A stretch of DNA of 11,259 nt from JANLQX01 sp043775075 (lineage in GTDB: Bacteria > Actinomycetota > Acidimicrobiia > Acidimicrobiales > JANYDT01). The stretch covers positions 1-11,259 of the forward strand of contig JAYVSS010000366.1 in NCBI GenBank assembly GCA_043775075.1. The letters run 5' to 3'. Below, in pieces: positions 1-6,847 of this stretch. The position numbers were made by a program, and so were the translations under genes. Below the pieces are notes generated by a model that saw only the letters and a list, made by a program, of their open reading frames with translations, was not told the DNA's origin and searched no databases. Position 1 is the stretch's first letter, and every line of letters starts with the position of its first letter.

Positions 1-37
1 CGTCGTCCTCAAGGCGACGCCGCCACCCCACCGCCCG

Positions 38-70
38 CCCCGACACGCAGGTTCCAGGTACGTGTCGGGG
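38..70. repeat. Perfect 10-bp inverted repeat at the metallopeptidase start
   Basis: CCCCGACACG (38-47) and CGTGTCGGGG (61-70) are exact reverse complements separated by 13 bases. In RNA the stem could extend by a G-U and two G-C pairs (35-37 with 71-73), which would cover the GTG at 70. It could be the terminator stem of a gene left of the window, although no T-run follows on the plus strand. It could also be a translational or transcriptional control element of the metallopeptidase, or lie inside coding sequence if that gene starts further upstream. The role is undetermined. Confidence 0.5.
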
Positions 71-1485
71 TGGCCGATGATGGAGGCGTGAGTTCCGAGC
101 GGCGTCCGACACAATGGATTGTTCGGATTGTGCCGGTCCTTCTGACCGCTGCGGTGATCGGCTCGGCGTCGCTGGTCGGGGGCAGCCCGAACACGTCACG
201 GAGCAAAACTGCCAAAACTGGATCGTCCGGTCAAACGGGCAACACGAAGCCAGCAGTGAAAACTTCGACCACCCTCACGCCGCGCTCGGCTCGCCCGTAC
301 GACAAGCAACTCCGGGCGACCGTTGCGAGCCTGAATCGCAAGTGGGCGGTCTGGCTCCCGCAGTACTTTGACGTTGACTACGAATCGCTCACCGGTGGTC
401 TGTACGCATATCGATCGGACACGGTGACACCGAAGTGTGACGGCACTCGCCTGCCCTATCTGGTGATTCGGGAGAATGCATTCTTCTGCCCTGAGGATGA
501 TTTCATCGCCTGGGACGATGAAGGGTTGTTTCCCAAACTCGCCAAAGCCCACGGGACCCTTCTACTCAGTGTGGTGCTCGCCCATGAGTGGGGTCACGCC
601 ATTCAAAAGCGCGCTGATCTTTTCTTTGAACTGTCCACAATTGTTTCGGAACAGCAGGCCGATTGTTTCGCCGGGGCATGGCTCGCCGGCCTTGATCCCA
701 ACAACCCGGACGAAAAACAACTCGTTACGTTGCGTAACGAGCAGCTTGACGCCTCGGTCGCCGGGTTCGTCGAGTTCCGTGACATCGTTGGTTTGAACGC
801 GCTGTCGGCTGGCTCTCATGGCACGGCATTCGATCGTATGCGCGCATTTCAAGAGGGCTACGAGTCCGGACCGGGGAAATGCGCGACCTACGCTGATTCT
901 CCCCCCGAGCTCGTCGGGTTTGCCTTTCGGAATCTGAAGGAGCGCTTTCGCAGTGGGAACCTTCCATTTCCTGAGCTCGTGAAGGAGACGGTGGCGTCAT
1001 TGGAGAAGTCAACGGCCACTGCGAGCAAGCTGCCGTTCGTGGAGGAGACAGCCGATGTTCCTCCGTGCGCACGCCCACAACGCTTCGCCGGGCTGATTGG
1101 AAAGGCGGTCTCAGGATGTCGAGACGGAACCGGTTCGGTTCGCTATCGCCGTGCTGCGCTGAAGAAGTGGTTCGACGAATTCGGTGACTTCGCTCCGGCC
1201 ACGGTGCTGTCGCTCGGATGGGCATCAATGGCGACGTCGAGAGAGTCAGAAGGTGACACCTCCGGAACGTTTGCCGCAGACTGCCTGGCCGGACGATGGA
1301 CCGGTGAGCTCGTTGACCTCAAGCATCCCAAAACGTCGGTCCTTTCGCCCGGCGATCTTGATGAGGCGGCGCAAACCCTGCTGAAACTTGCGGCGGCCGA
1401 GAAGAAGCCGGGCCGAGGCTTCGAGCGAGTCCGGTCGTTTCGTGTTGGACTCATGACCGGCTCCTGCGACGCACCAACCGCCTAG
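70..1485 (+). CDS. Membrane-anchored neutral zinc metallopeptidase (HEWGH type)
   Basis: This is a predicted secreted or membrane-anchored zinc protease of 471 residues. A short charged N-terminus leads into one hydrophobic segment (about 17-37), then a Ser/Thr/Lys-rich low-complexity linker (about 40-75), so the catalytic part should lie outside the membrane. The zinc site is HEWGH at 172-176, followed by a SEQQADCFAGAW stretch at 193-204 in which E194 is the likely third ligand. The upstream FFCPEDD and the later HGTAFDRMRAFQEGYESG stretch resemble the YpfJ-type neutral zinc metallopeptidase family (PF04228). The C-terminal extension of about 150 residues is not something I recognise. The GTG at 70 is uncertain: the frame is open back to position 1, there is no clear ribosome binding site, and a GTG at 88 is an alternative. 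The gene converges with the LigD-type gene, with four bases between the two stops. Substrate unknown. Confidence 0.8.
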   Translation: MADDGGVSSERRPTQWIVRIVPVLLTAAVIGSASLVGGSPNTSRSKTAKTGSSGQTGNTKPAVKTSTTLTPRSARPYDKQLRATVASLNRKWAVWLPQYFDVDYESLTGGLYAYRSDTVTPKCDGTRLPYLVIRENAFFCPEDDFIAWDDEGLFPKLAKAHGTLLLSVVLAHEWGHAIQKRADLFFELSTIVSEQQADCFAGAWLAGLDPNNPDEKQLVTLRNEQLDASVAGFVEFRDIVGLNALSAGSHGTAFDRMRAFQEGYESGPGKCATYADSPPELVGFAFRNLKERFRSGNLPFPELVKETVASLEKSTATASKLPFVEETADVPPCARPQRFAGLIGKAVSGCRDGTGSVRYRRAALKKWFDEFGDFAPATVLSLGWASMATSRESEGDTSGTFAADCLAGRWTGELVDLKHPKTSVLSPGDLDEAAQTLLKLAAAEKKPGRGFERVRSFRVGLMTGSCDAPTA

Positions 1486-1489
1486 CAAA

Positions 1490-2551
1490 TCAAGTTTTCT
1501 TTTTCGCCCGACTGGGGGCAACGCGAGGCGGCTCGCCCGGCATCTTCGGATACACGGGCGGCCAGGGGGCATCGCCGAGTCCACCGGCCAAATCGCGTGC
1601 AGACCATTCGAGCAAGGGTTCGATTGATTGCGGCGTGGCGTTCATCGCCAGCCAGGGATCTCCCAGAGCGACGACGCGATCCGGCACCGTCGCAATGGTG
1701 AGGAGGTCGGGCTCCACCGTGGCCACCTCGTCCCAAGCGATCGGCGTCGACACCTGCCCGCCAACACGCGGGCGCACCGCCCATGCGCCAAAGACCGTCT
1801 TATGGGGAGCGTTCTGGTTGAAGTCGATGAAGACCCGCACCCCGCGTTCTTCCTTCCACCACGCCGCCGTGCAGAGGTCGGGCCGGCGGCGTTCCATCTC
1901 ACGGGCAAACGCGACAGCGGCAGCTCGAACGGCGTAGGAATCGAGGTGCTCCAGAATCCGTACGTATACGTGCATTCCCTTGCTGCCGGTCGTCTTCACG
2001 AAACCCAAAATGCTCAGCTCGGCGAGCAGGGTCTGCGTCTCCAACGCCGTCTCGCGAATCATGTCGAATGTGCATCCGGGAGAGGGGTCCAGATCGATTC
2101 TCAATTCATCAGTGTGCAGTGGATCTGAGGCAATGAACGGCCACGGATGAAAGCCCAGACACCCGAGATTGACGGCATAGATCACGTGGGCGATGTCGGC
2201 CAGGACGAGAGCCTCACTCGGCGTTCCGTTTACCGTTGACACTGTTGTGGTCTGCAACCACGGCGGTCCGGTCGGCACTCGCTTTTGGTAGAAGGACTTG
2301 CCACTAGCCCCATCGGGGTAACGCTCCATAGTGATCGGTCGTCCGGCGACGGTACGCATGAGTGGCTCGGCGATGCTGAGGTAGTAGCGCACGAGATCGA
2401 GCTTCGTGGCCTTTAAGCCGGTGAAGAAGACTTTGTTCGGGTGGGAAACACGGACCAGCCGACCACCGGCATCGACCTCTATCGCGTCGCGGTCGGCTGC
2501 ACCCCCGACCGATTCAGTTGCATCGCTGGATCCGTCGGTGTGATTCACCAT
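1490..2551 (-). CDS. Stand-alone LigD-type primase/polymerase domain (PolDom)
   Basis: This 353-residue protein matches the polymerase domain of bacterial NHEJ ligase D, without nuclease or ligase domains. Family members are archaeo-eukaryotic primase superfamily enzymes that add NTPs or dNTPs at DNA ends during end joining or gap repair. Visible landmarks are the N-terminal VSHPNKVFF...TKLDLVRYY (35-57), the RIDLDP motif with metal ligands D153 and D155, TTGSKGMHV at 187-195, and FIDFNQNAPHKT at 241-252, where D243 is the third acidic residue. The length fits stand-alone actinobacterial PolDom proteins such as mycobacterial PolD1. The tail is basic (AKKKT). ATG at 2551 is chosen because it begins a plausible N-terminal extension before the domain; there is no Shine-Dalgarno site, and a perfect dyad lies just upstream. 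No Ku or ligase gene is in the window, so a partner must lie elsewhere. Confidence 0.9.
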   Translation of the reverse strand: MVNHTDGSSDATESVGGAADRDAIEVDAGGRLVRVSHPNKVFFTGLKATKLDLVRYYLSIAEPLMRTVAGRPITMERYPDGASGKSFYQKRVPTGPPWLQTTTVSTVNGTPSEALVLADIAHVIYAVNLGCLGFHPWPFIASDPLHTDELRIDLDPSPGCTFDMIRETALETQTLLAELSILGFVKTTGSKGMHVYVRILEHLDSYAVRAAAVAFAREMERRRPDLCTAAWWKEERGVRVFIDFNQNAPHKTVFGAWAVRPRVGGQVSTPIAWDEVATVEPDLLTIATVPDRVVALGDPWLAMNATPQSIEPLLEWSARDLAGGLGDAPWPPVYPKMPGEPPRVAPSRAKKKT

Positions 2552-2556
2552 GACTG

Positions 2557-2587
2557 TCGACGGTAGTCCGCAGCCAGCTACCGTCGA
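2557..2587. promoter_or_regulatory. Perfect 10-bp dyad between the LigD-type and GNAT genes
   Basis: TCGACGGTAG (2557-2566) and CTACCGTCGA (2578-2587) are exact reverse complements with an 11-base spacer, giving a 21-bp centre-to-centre spacing (about two helical turns). It lies in the 83-bp gap between divergent genes and ends five bases before the ATG of the LigD-type gene. It could be an operator for a dimeric repressor, or an RNA hairpin in the leader of the minus-strand gene that hides its start. On the minus strand, TACCGT lies inside the arm nearest the gene, ending eight bases before the ATG, so an operator overlapping the -10 element is possible. The function is inferred. Confidence 0.5.
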
Positions 2588-2634
2588 TGATGTGGTCGTG
2601 TCCCCCGCCTCGTACGAACAAGTGCTGACACCCG

Positions 2635-3462
2635 ATGAGCGCTGACGGTTTGATCGAGGTGTTGGACGCCTATCTCGACGCCGCGCCGCGTTCGGGGTCT
2701 GAGCCGATTCAGAGTGGACCGTTCACCGTGTTCCTTGCTCGTGGGCCTTGGGGTTACTACGCCCGCCCGGCACTGGCCCGAAAGCCCCACCACAACTTCA
2801 CGGCTGCAGAGGTGACGGCGGTCGTCGACACGCAGCGCGCCTACGAACAGTTTGTGGCCCTGGAATGGATCGACGATTGCGATCCGTCGTTGGCCGCAGC
2901 GTGTCTTGCGGCCGGTCTGGTCGTCACCATGCGACCGCTGCTCACCGCACCGCGGAATTCAGAGGCCGATCTCCTTCTCCCTAGCGGGATGCGAATCGAA
3001 GTGCTTGGTCCTGACCATCCTTCGCTGGCCGAGTTTCGGGCGGTAGCCGATGTGGCATTCGTCAACGCCGGAACAGCGAAAGGTCGTGCTGGTGTGCCGG
3101 AGCGCGATGCGCACATTGTTGACCAGGTGGCTGTCGGCTGGATGGCCTCAAGAATCTCCTCTGGGTCGACGATCGCCGTGGCGGCGTTCGACGACCGGGA
3201 AGGCATTGTTGGCGTGGGGTCAGCCCAGCCGGTTGTCGATAGCGCATCGGGAATATTCGCCGCTGAGCTGACCGGGATCGGGGTACTTCCCAGCCATCGC
3301 CGTCGCGGAATCGCCGCCGGAATAACACATGCACTCAGTAGCGCAGCTACCGGCGTTGGGGTTGAATTGTTACTCCTAAGCGCGCAGAACGATGACGTAG
3401 CGCGGGTGTATGAGCGGGTCGGTTTCCAACGGGCGGCCACGTTCGCCGAAGCCTCGTCCTAA
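2635..3462 (+). CDS. GNAT family N-acetyltransferase with N-terminal extension
   Basis: The C-terminal half (about 120-275) is a GCN5-related acetyltransferase fold. Motif A is LTGIGVLPSHRRRGIAAGI (about 212-230), with the RRRGIA loop that binds the pyrophosphate of acetyl-CoA. Motif B ends in NDDVARVYERVGFQ (252-265), the usual tail of the fold. The N-terminal half (1-115) has no motif I can assign to catalysis, but it carries GPFTVFLARGPWGYYARP, a pattern seen in actinobacterial GNAT proteins of this length, so the protein looks full length. The substrate cannot be predicted. The ATG at 2635 is the only upstream start possible because a TGA lies in frame at 2626-2628. No Shine-Dalgarno site precedes it. 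A 31-codon ORF (2550-2645) overlaps the start by 11 bases. The gene converges with the acyl-CoA dehydrogenase gene 34 bp away. Confidence 0.87.
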   Translation: MSADGLIEVLDAYLDAAPRSGSEPIQSGPFTVFLARGPWGYYARPALARKPHHNFTAAEVTAVVDTQRAYEQFVALEWIDDCDPSLAAACLAAGLVVTMRPLLTAPRNSEADLLLPSGMRIEVLGPDHPSLAEFRAVADVAFVNAGTAKGRAGVPERDAHIVDQVAVGWMASRISSGSTIAVAAFDDREGIVGVGSAQPVVDSASGIFAAELTGIGVLPSHRRRGIAAGITHALSSAATGVGVELLLLSAQNDDVARVYERVGFQRAATFAEASS

Positions 3463-3496
3463 AGCCACGCCCCGGTTGTATTTGCGACAGTGACCG

Positions 3497-4714
3497 CTAC
3501 CGGCGGGTCTCAGCCCAGGTTTTGCCCTGTTCCACGTTGATGTCGTGGGGGAGCCCGAGGGCTCGCTCAGCCACAATGTTGCGCTGGACCGCCCACGTTC
3601 CACCGCCGATCGTCAGGGCCGGGGCGAAGAGGTAGCCGTAGTGCCACACGGGTTCCACGTCGGGATAAAGCGTGCGGGCGAAGTTCACTTCGGTCGGAGC
3701 TCCCCCAGCAGACATTGGTAGGGCCCCGGCCGGACCGGATCCGGACAACATGCCATGCGCGCCGATGAATTCCTTTGCCAGTTCCATCACGTGCTGGCCG
3801 TGTTCGTCGGCCAGAAGTTTCTGCACGCTGGCCTCCGGACCAGGTTCGCGGCCCTGCAGCGCAGACGTAAGCGTACGTAGTCTCATGAGGCGCAGTGTCT
3901 CAGCCTCGATATACAAAGTGGCGAGCCGATCACGCATCACTGCGTCTCGAGCACCTCCGGCCTTGCGGACAAGATCAAGTAGGTCGTACGCGCTCGGACC
4001 GGTTCCCCACAGCGAACCAGCGCCGGACAGCGATACCCGCTCGTTGCCCAGTGTGACCTTGGCGAGGCGCCAGCCGTCACCCTCCTGGCCGATCAGGTAT
4101 TCGGCCGGAAGTCGCACGTCGTCGAAGAACACCTGATTGAACGAGTGCGCTGTTGTCATATCGATGATCGGTGTCATCGAGATTCCTGGCAGATTCATCG
4201 GGCACACGAAATACGACACACCGCGATGCTTGGACACGTCTGTATTAGTACGCGCGATGAGTATTCCGAACTTGGCGTGGTGACCGCCAGATGTCCAGAT
4301 CTTGGATCCGTTGACGATGTAGTCGTCGCCGTCGCGCAGCGCACGCGTGGCCAGAGAGGCGAGATCAGAACCGGAATCGGGCTCGGAGAACAATTGGCAG
4401 TAGAACTCCTCGCCCGAGAGTATGCCCGGGAGGAAACGTTGCTTCTGTTCGTCGGTGCCGCCGTAGAGAATCGTCGGGCCACCCCAGCCGATGCCGATGG
4501 CGTTGCTCGGCCGACGGACCTCGGCCAAACGCAACTCTTCGTCGATGATCAGTTGGTGCTCGGGGTCAGCCCCGAGTCCGTAGGGGGCGGGCCAGTGGGG
4601 CGCAACGTATCCCGCTTCGGCCAGCTGGCGACCGGACGGTTTCGGATGGTCGGCGATCCACGCTCGAATGGCGAGGCGCCTCGGGTCGTCGTGGGCCGGC
4701 AGATCAAAATCCAT
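3497..4714 (-). CDS. Acyl-CoA dehydrogenase (FadE-like, IVD-type catalytic Glu)
   Basis: This 405-residue flavoenzyme is predicted to oxidise an acyl-CoA to the 2,3-enoyl-CoA using FAD and electron-transfer flavoprotein. It shows the first family signature QLFSEPDSGSDLASL (107-121), GSKIWTSGG (136-144), and the C-terminal GGGTWAVQRNIVAERALGLP that matches the usual GGT-QRN-IAER-LGLP signature. The catalytic Glu of MCAD-type enzymes (in a YEGT context) is replaced here by Gly. A Glu is present in NERVSLSG (E225), the position used by isovaleryl-CoA dehydrogenase, so E225 is the likely base. The overall pattern is of actinobacterial FadE proteins; substrates of related enzymes vary and cannot be read here. 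ATG at 4714 is supported by a TANNNT box six bases upstream. It lies 69 bp downstream of the DLH-like gene on the same strand and may be co-transcribed as well as using its own promoter. Confidence 0.92.
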   Translation of the reverse strand: MDFDLPAHDDPRRLAIRAWIADHPKPSGRQLAEAGYVAPHWPAPYGLGADPEHQLIIDEELRLAEVRRPSNAIGIGWGGPTILYGGTDEQKQRFLPGILSGEEFYCQLFSEPDSGSDLASLATRALRDGDDYIVNGSKIWTSGGHHAKFGILIARTNTDVSKHRGVSYFVCPMNLPGISMTPIIDMTTAHSFNQVFFDDVRLPAEYLIGQEGDGWRLAKVTLGNERVSLSGAGSLWGTGPSAYDLLDLVRKAGGARDAVMRDRLATLYIEAETLRLMRLRTLTSALQGREPGPEASVQKLLADEHGQHVMELAKEFIGAHGMLSGSGPAGALPMSAGGAPTEVNFARTLYPDVEPVWHYGYLFAPALTIGGGTWAVQRNIVAERALGLPHDINVEQGKTWAETRR

Positions 4715-4720
4715 TGCGCC

Positions 4721-4726
4721 AAGCTA
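4721..4726 (-). promoter_or_regulatory. Predicted leaderless -10 element of the acyl-CoA dehydrogenase
   Basis: On the minus strand TAGCTT is followed by exactly six bases and then the ATG at 4714. A weak TTGGGC (-35-like, 4746-4751) lies 19 bp further upstream. No Shine-Dalgarno sequence is present, so transcription starting at the A of ATG would give a leaderless mRNA. The assignment rests on pattern and on recurrence at two other genes of the window. Confidence 0.45.
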
Positions 4727-4783
4727 CCGATCGATGCCGTCTGAGGCCCAACCGGCGCGGTGAACAGAGCGCGGGAGGCTGGG

Positions 4784-5512
4784 TCAGCCGAGGTTGCGGG
4801 CGAACAACGCGTGGAGGCGTTCCCAGTGCCGCTCGGCCGCCGCCTTGTCGTAGATCGTGCCGCGTGTGGGGAAGGCAAACCCGTGGTGAGTGCCGGGATA
4901 CCACTCCACCCGGGCGTTCGTGTCGGCTTGCGCGAGATGGGTGGTGAGACCATCGATGGTCTCCTTCGAGGCGTAGTCATCATGCTCGGCGCAGGCGAAA
5001 TACAGCTCGCCCTTCACCTGCGAGGCAAGGTGAGCGGGGGAGCGGTCACCGAACAGGCGTACTCCGTAGATCGACGCGGCGGCCTTGATGCGAACGGGGA
5101 ACATTCCGGCCATGGCGAAAGCAAATGGTCCACTCATGCAATACCCCATGCAGCCAATACGAGCGGCATCAGCAGCGGGATCGGCGTCGACATGGGCGAA
5201 AAGCGCAGCGGTGTCGCTCGCCACCATCTCGTCAGTGAGTCCATTCATCAACGCGAACATGGCCTCGCGAGTCATGGCCGGATCGCCGGAGAAAAGGTTG
5301 AACTCACGAGTCGACCGGTAGTAAAGATTCGGCAGCACCACGTAATACCCGGCCGTTCCGAGGCGCCGGGCCATGTCGTGCAACTCCTCTCGCTTGCCCG
5401 GGGCATCCATATAGAACAACACCACCGGGTGCGGGCCACCTTCTTCCGGGTGGGTGATGAACGTGTTCATCACTCCATCGACCGTGGGGATATCTAGATG
5501 ATGTTCGATCAT
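4784..5512 (-). CDS. Dienelactone hydrolase family protein (alpha/beta hydrolase)
   Basis: With the ATG at 5512 the protein has 242 residues, a normal length for dienelactone hydrolase-like proteins. The nucleophile elbow is GYCMSG (123-128) with Cys125 as nucleophile, as in true DLH. The acid is D178 or D179 in AEHDD, and the base is H210 in GTHHGF. A strand-rich N-terminus (HPVVLFYMDAPG) supplies the oxyanion region. Classical DLH opens the lactone ring of dienelactone in chloroaromatic breakdown, but many relatives act on other esters or thioesters, so the substrate is open. The frame extends to a TTG at 5548, but those extra 12 residues look unlike the family, and the ATG removes most of the overlap with the divergent gene. 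It may form an operon with the acyl-CoA dehydrogenase downstream, which would suit a carboxylic-acid or aromatic breakdown role (inference). Confidence 0.88.
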   Translation of the reverse strand: MIEHHLDIPTVDGVMNTFITHPEEGGPHPVVLFYMDAPGKREELHDMARRLGTAGYYVVLPNLYYRSTREFNLFSGDPAMTREAMFALMNGLTDEMVASDTAALFAHVDADPAADAARIGCMGYCMSGPFAFAMAGMFPVRIKAAASIYGVRLFGDRSPAHLASQVKGELYFACAEHDDYASKETIDGLTTHLAQADTNARVEWYPGTHHGFAFPTRGTIYDKAAAERHWERLHALFARNLG

Positions 5513-6823
5513 CGCCCCACACTGTCCCAGGCCGGGTGGCGCGAGCAAGTGAGCGGTTCGGCTCGGCGATGGCGCTCGACAGTCGTACGGGGCACCAAAA
5601 TCAACGGTGTGGATTATTCGTCGGCTGTGGGCATAGTGATTCGCATCGCGGTGGGACTGGCCGGGATTTCCCTGGCGCTCGCCACGTTCCTGTCAGCGAT
5701 CAAGTTGGTGGTGGTCCCCAAAGGCACATCGCAGCGCATCACTCGTTTTGTATTTACCGTTGTGCGCGGGGTCCTTCGCGTCTACGCCCGTCCCGGTTTG
5801 CCGTGGGTCAAACGGGACCACCGCTTGGCGTTTTATGCCCCCGTGTCGCTCGTGTTGCTGCCGATCGCCTGGGTCACGATGATCATCGTGGGCTTCGCCG
5901 GTATTCACTGGGCCCTCGATCCCCGCTCCGTTGGCGACGCGTTCTACGTCAGCGGATCATCAATGCTCACGCTTGGTGTGATGTTTCGCCGTAATGGTCC
6001 GGCAGCGTTTTTGTCGTTTACCCAAGCGGCGATCGGCTTGATTGTGGTGGCCCTTCTCATCTCCTATCTTCCGGCCATCTACGCGGCGTTCTCGAAACGA
6101 GAAGTACTCGTCGGGCTGCTCGAGTCCCGGGCGGGCACTCCCCCATCGCCGGTGACGATGTTGGTGCGGTTCCACTTTGTCGGCGGCCTGGATCGACTTC
6201 CTTCGTTCTTTGAACGGTGGGAGGACTGGTTCGTGGAAGTGGAGGAGAGCCACACCAACTTCGCCGCGCTCAACTTCTTTCGGTCGCCGAGCGCTGATCG
6301 ATCCTGGATCACTGCGGCGGGCTGCGTGCTCGATACCGCGGCGCTGTCCTTGAGCGTGCTCGATAGCCCCAAGTCTCCTGAGGCGGCTCTTTGTCTGCGC
6401 GCCGGCTTTTTGTCGCTTCGCAAGATCTCGGACTACTTCATGATCCCGCACAACGACGACCCCCAACCGACCGATCCGATCAGCATTTCTCGGCGCGAGT
6501 TTGACCTTATGTACACAGAGCTTCATGCCGCTGGCGTCGAGCTCAAGGACGATCACGATAAGGCGTGGGCGGACTACTGCGGGTGGCGAGTGAACTACGA
6601 CACGACGCTCGTACGTTTGGCTACCGTGATCCAAGCTCCGCCCGCTCACTGGTCATCGGATCGCGTCGCCGAGCCATTTCGCCCGGCGTTGGTGCGGACC
6701 CGTCGGCGGGTTCGGGTGCACACCGAGCAACAGCACGGTTTGCGAACCGGTGCACTACCCACCCTGGCCGTCGGTACTCCACCAGCCGAACGCTTGGCTA
6801 CCAATCTCACCACGGTGCGGTAA
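5498..6823 (+). CDS. Channel-like membrane protein with large C-terminal domain
   Basis: This is a 441-residue integral membrane protein. Hydrophobic segments are at about 44-73, 110-138 and 170-192. Between the last two lies DAFYVSGSSMLTLGV (147-161), which resembles the pore helix and filter of two-TM potassium channels, but with TLGV where a canonical channel has TVGYG. The last helix runs into SYLPAIYAAFSKRE and RAGTPPSP, followed by about 220 soluble residues (including WEDWFVEVEESHTN and FFRSPSADRSWITAAG) without a domain I can name. I recall similar bacterial proteins being labelled ion channel or two-pore-domain potassium channel family; none is characterised to my knowledge. ATG at 5498 overlaps the divergent DLH-like start by 15 bases but has a GGGGA seven bases upstream. 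GTG at 5549 is a credible alternative. It lies 24 bp before the acyl-CoA synthetase gene on the same strand. Confidence 0.75.
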   Translation: MMFDHRPTLSQAGWREQVSGSARRWRSTVVRGTKINGVDYSSAVGIVIRIAVGLAGISLALATFLSAIKLVVVPKGTSQRITRFVFTVVRGVLRVYARPGLPWVKRDHRLAFYAPVSLVLLPIAWVTMIIVGFAGIHWALDPRSVGDAFYVSGSSMLTLGVMFRRNGPAAFLSFTQAAIGLIVVALLISYLPAIYAAFSKREVLVGLLESRAGTPPSPVTMLVRFHFVGGLDRLPSFFERWEDWFVEVEESHTNFAALNFFRSPSADRSWITAAGCVLDTAALSLSVLDSPKSPEAALCLRAGFLSLRKISDYFMIPHNDDPQPTDPISISRREFDLMYTELHAAGVELKDDHDKAWADYCGWRVNYDTTLVRLATVIQAPPAHWSSDRVAEPFRPALVRTRRRVRVHTEQQHGLRTGALPTLAVGTPPAERLATNLTTVR

Positions 6824-6835
6824 AGACCCGCCCGC

Positions 6836-6841
6836 TAGTGT
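6836..6841 (+). promoter_or_regulatory. Predicted leaderless -10 element of the acyl-CoA synthetase
   Basis: TAGTGT is followed by six bases (TCGGCC) and the ATG at 6848. The 24-bp gap after the channel-like gene has no Shine-Dalgarno sequence. If used, this box would start the transcript at the first base of the ATG, independently of readthrough from the upstream gene. Confidence 0.4.
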
Positions 6842-6847
6842 TCGGCC

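Noticed and set aside
9..215. 68-codon minus-strand frame at the left edge
   Set aside because: It is antisense to the metallopeptidase N-terminus and has no recognisable features; the stem at 38-70 runs through it.
1490..1510. A-rich run at the end of the LigD-type gene as a slippage site
   Set aside because: The run encodes a normal basic tail (AKKKT) right before the stop; shifting frame would change only a few residues and nothing supports it.
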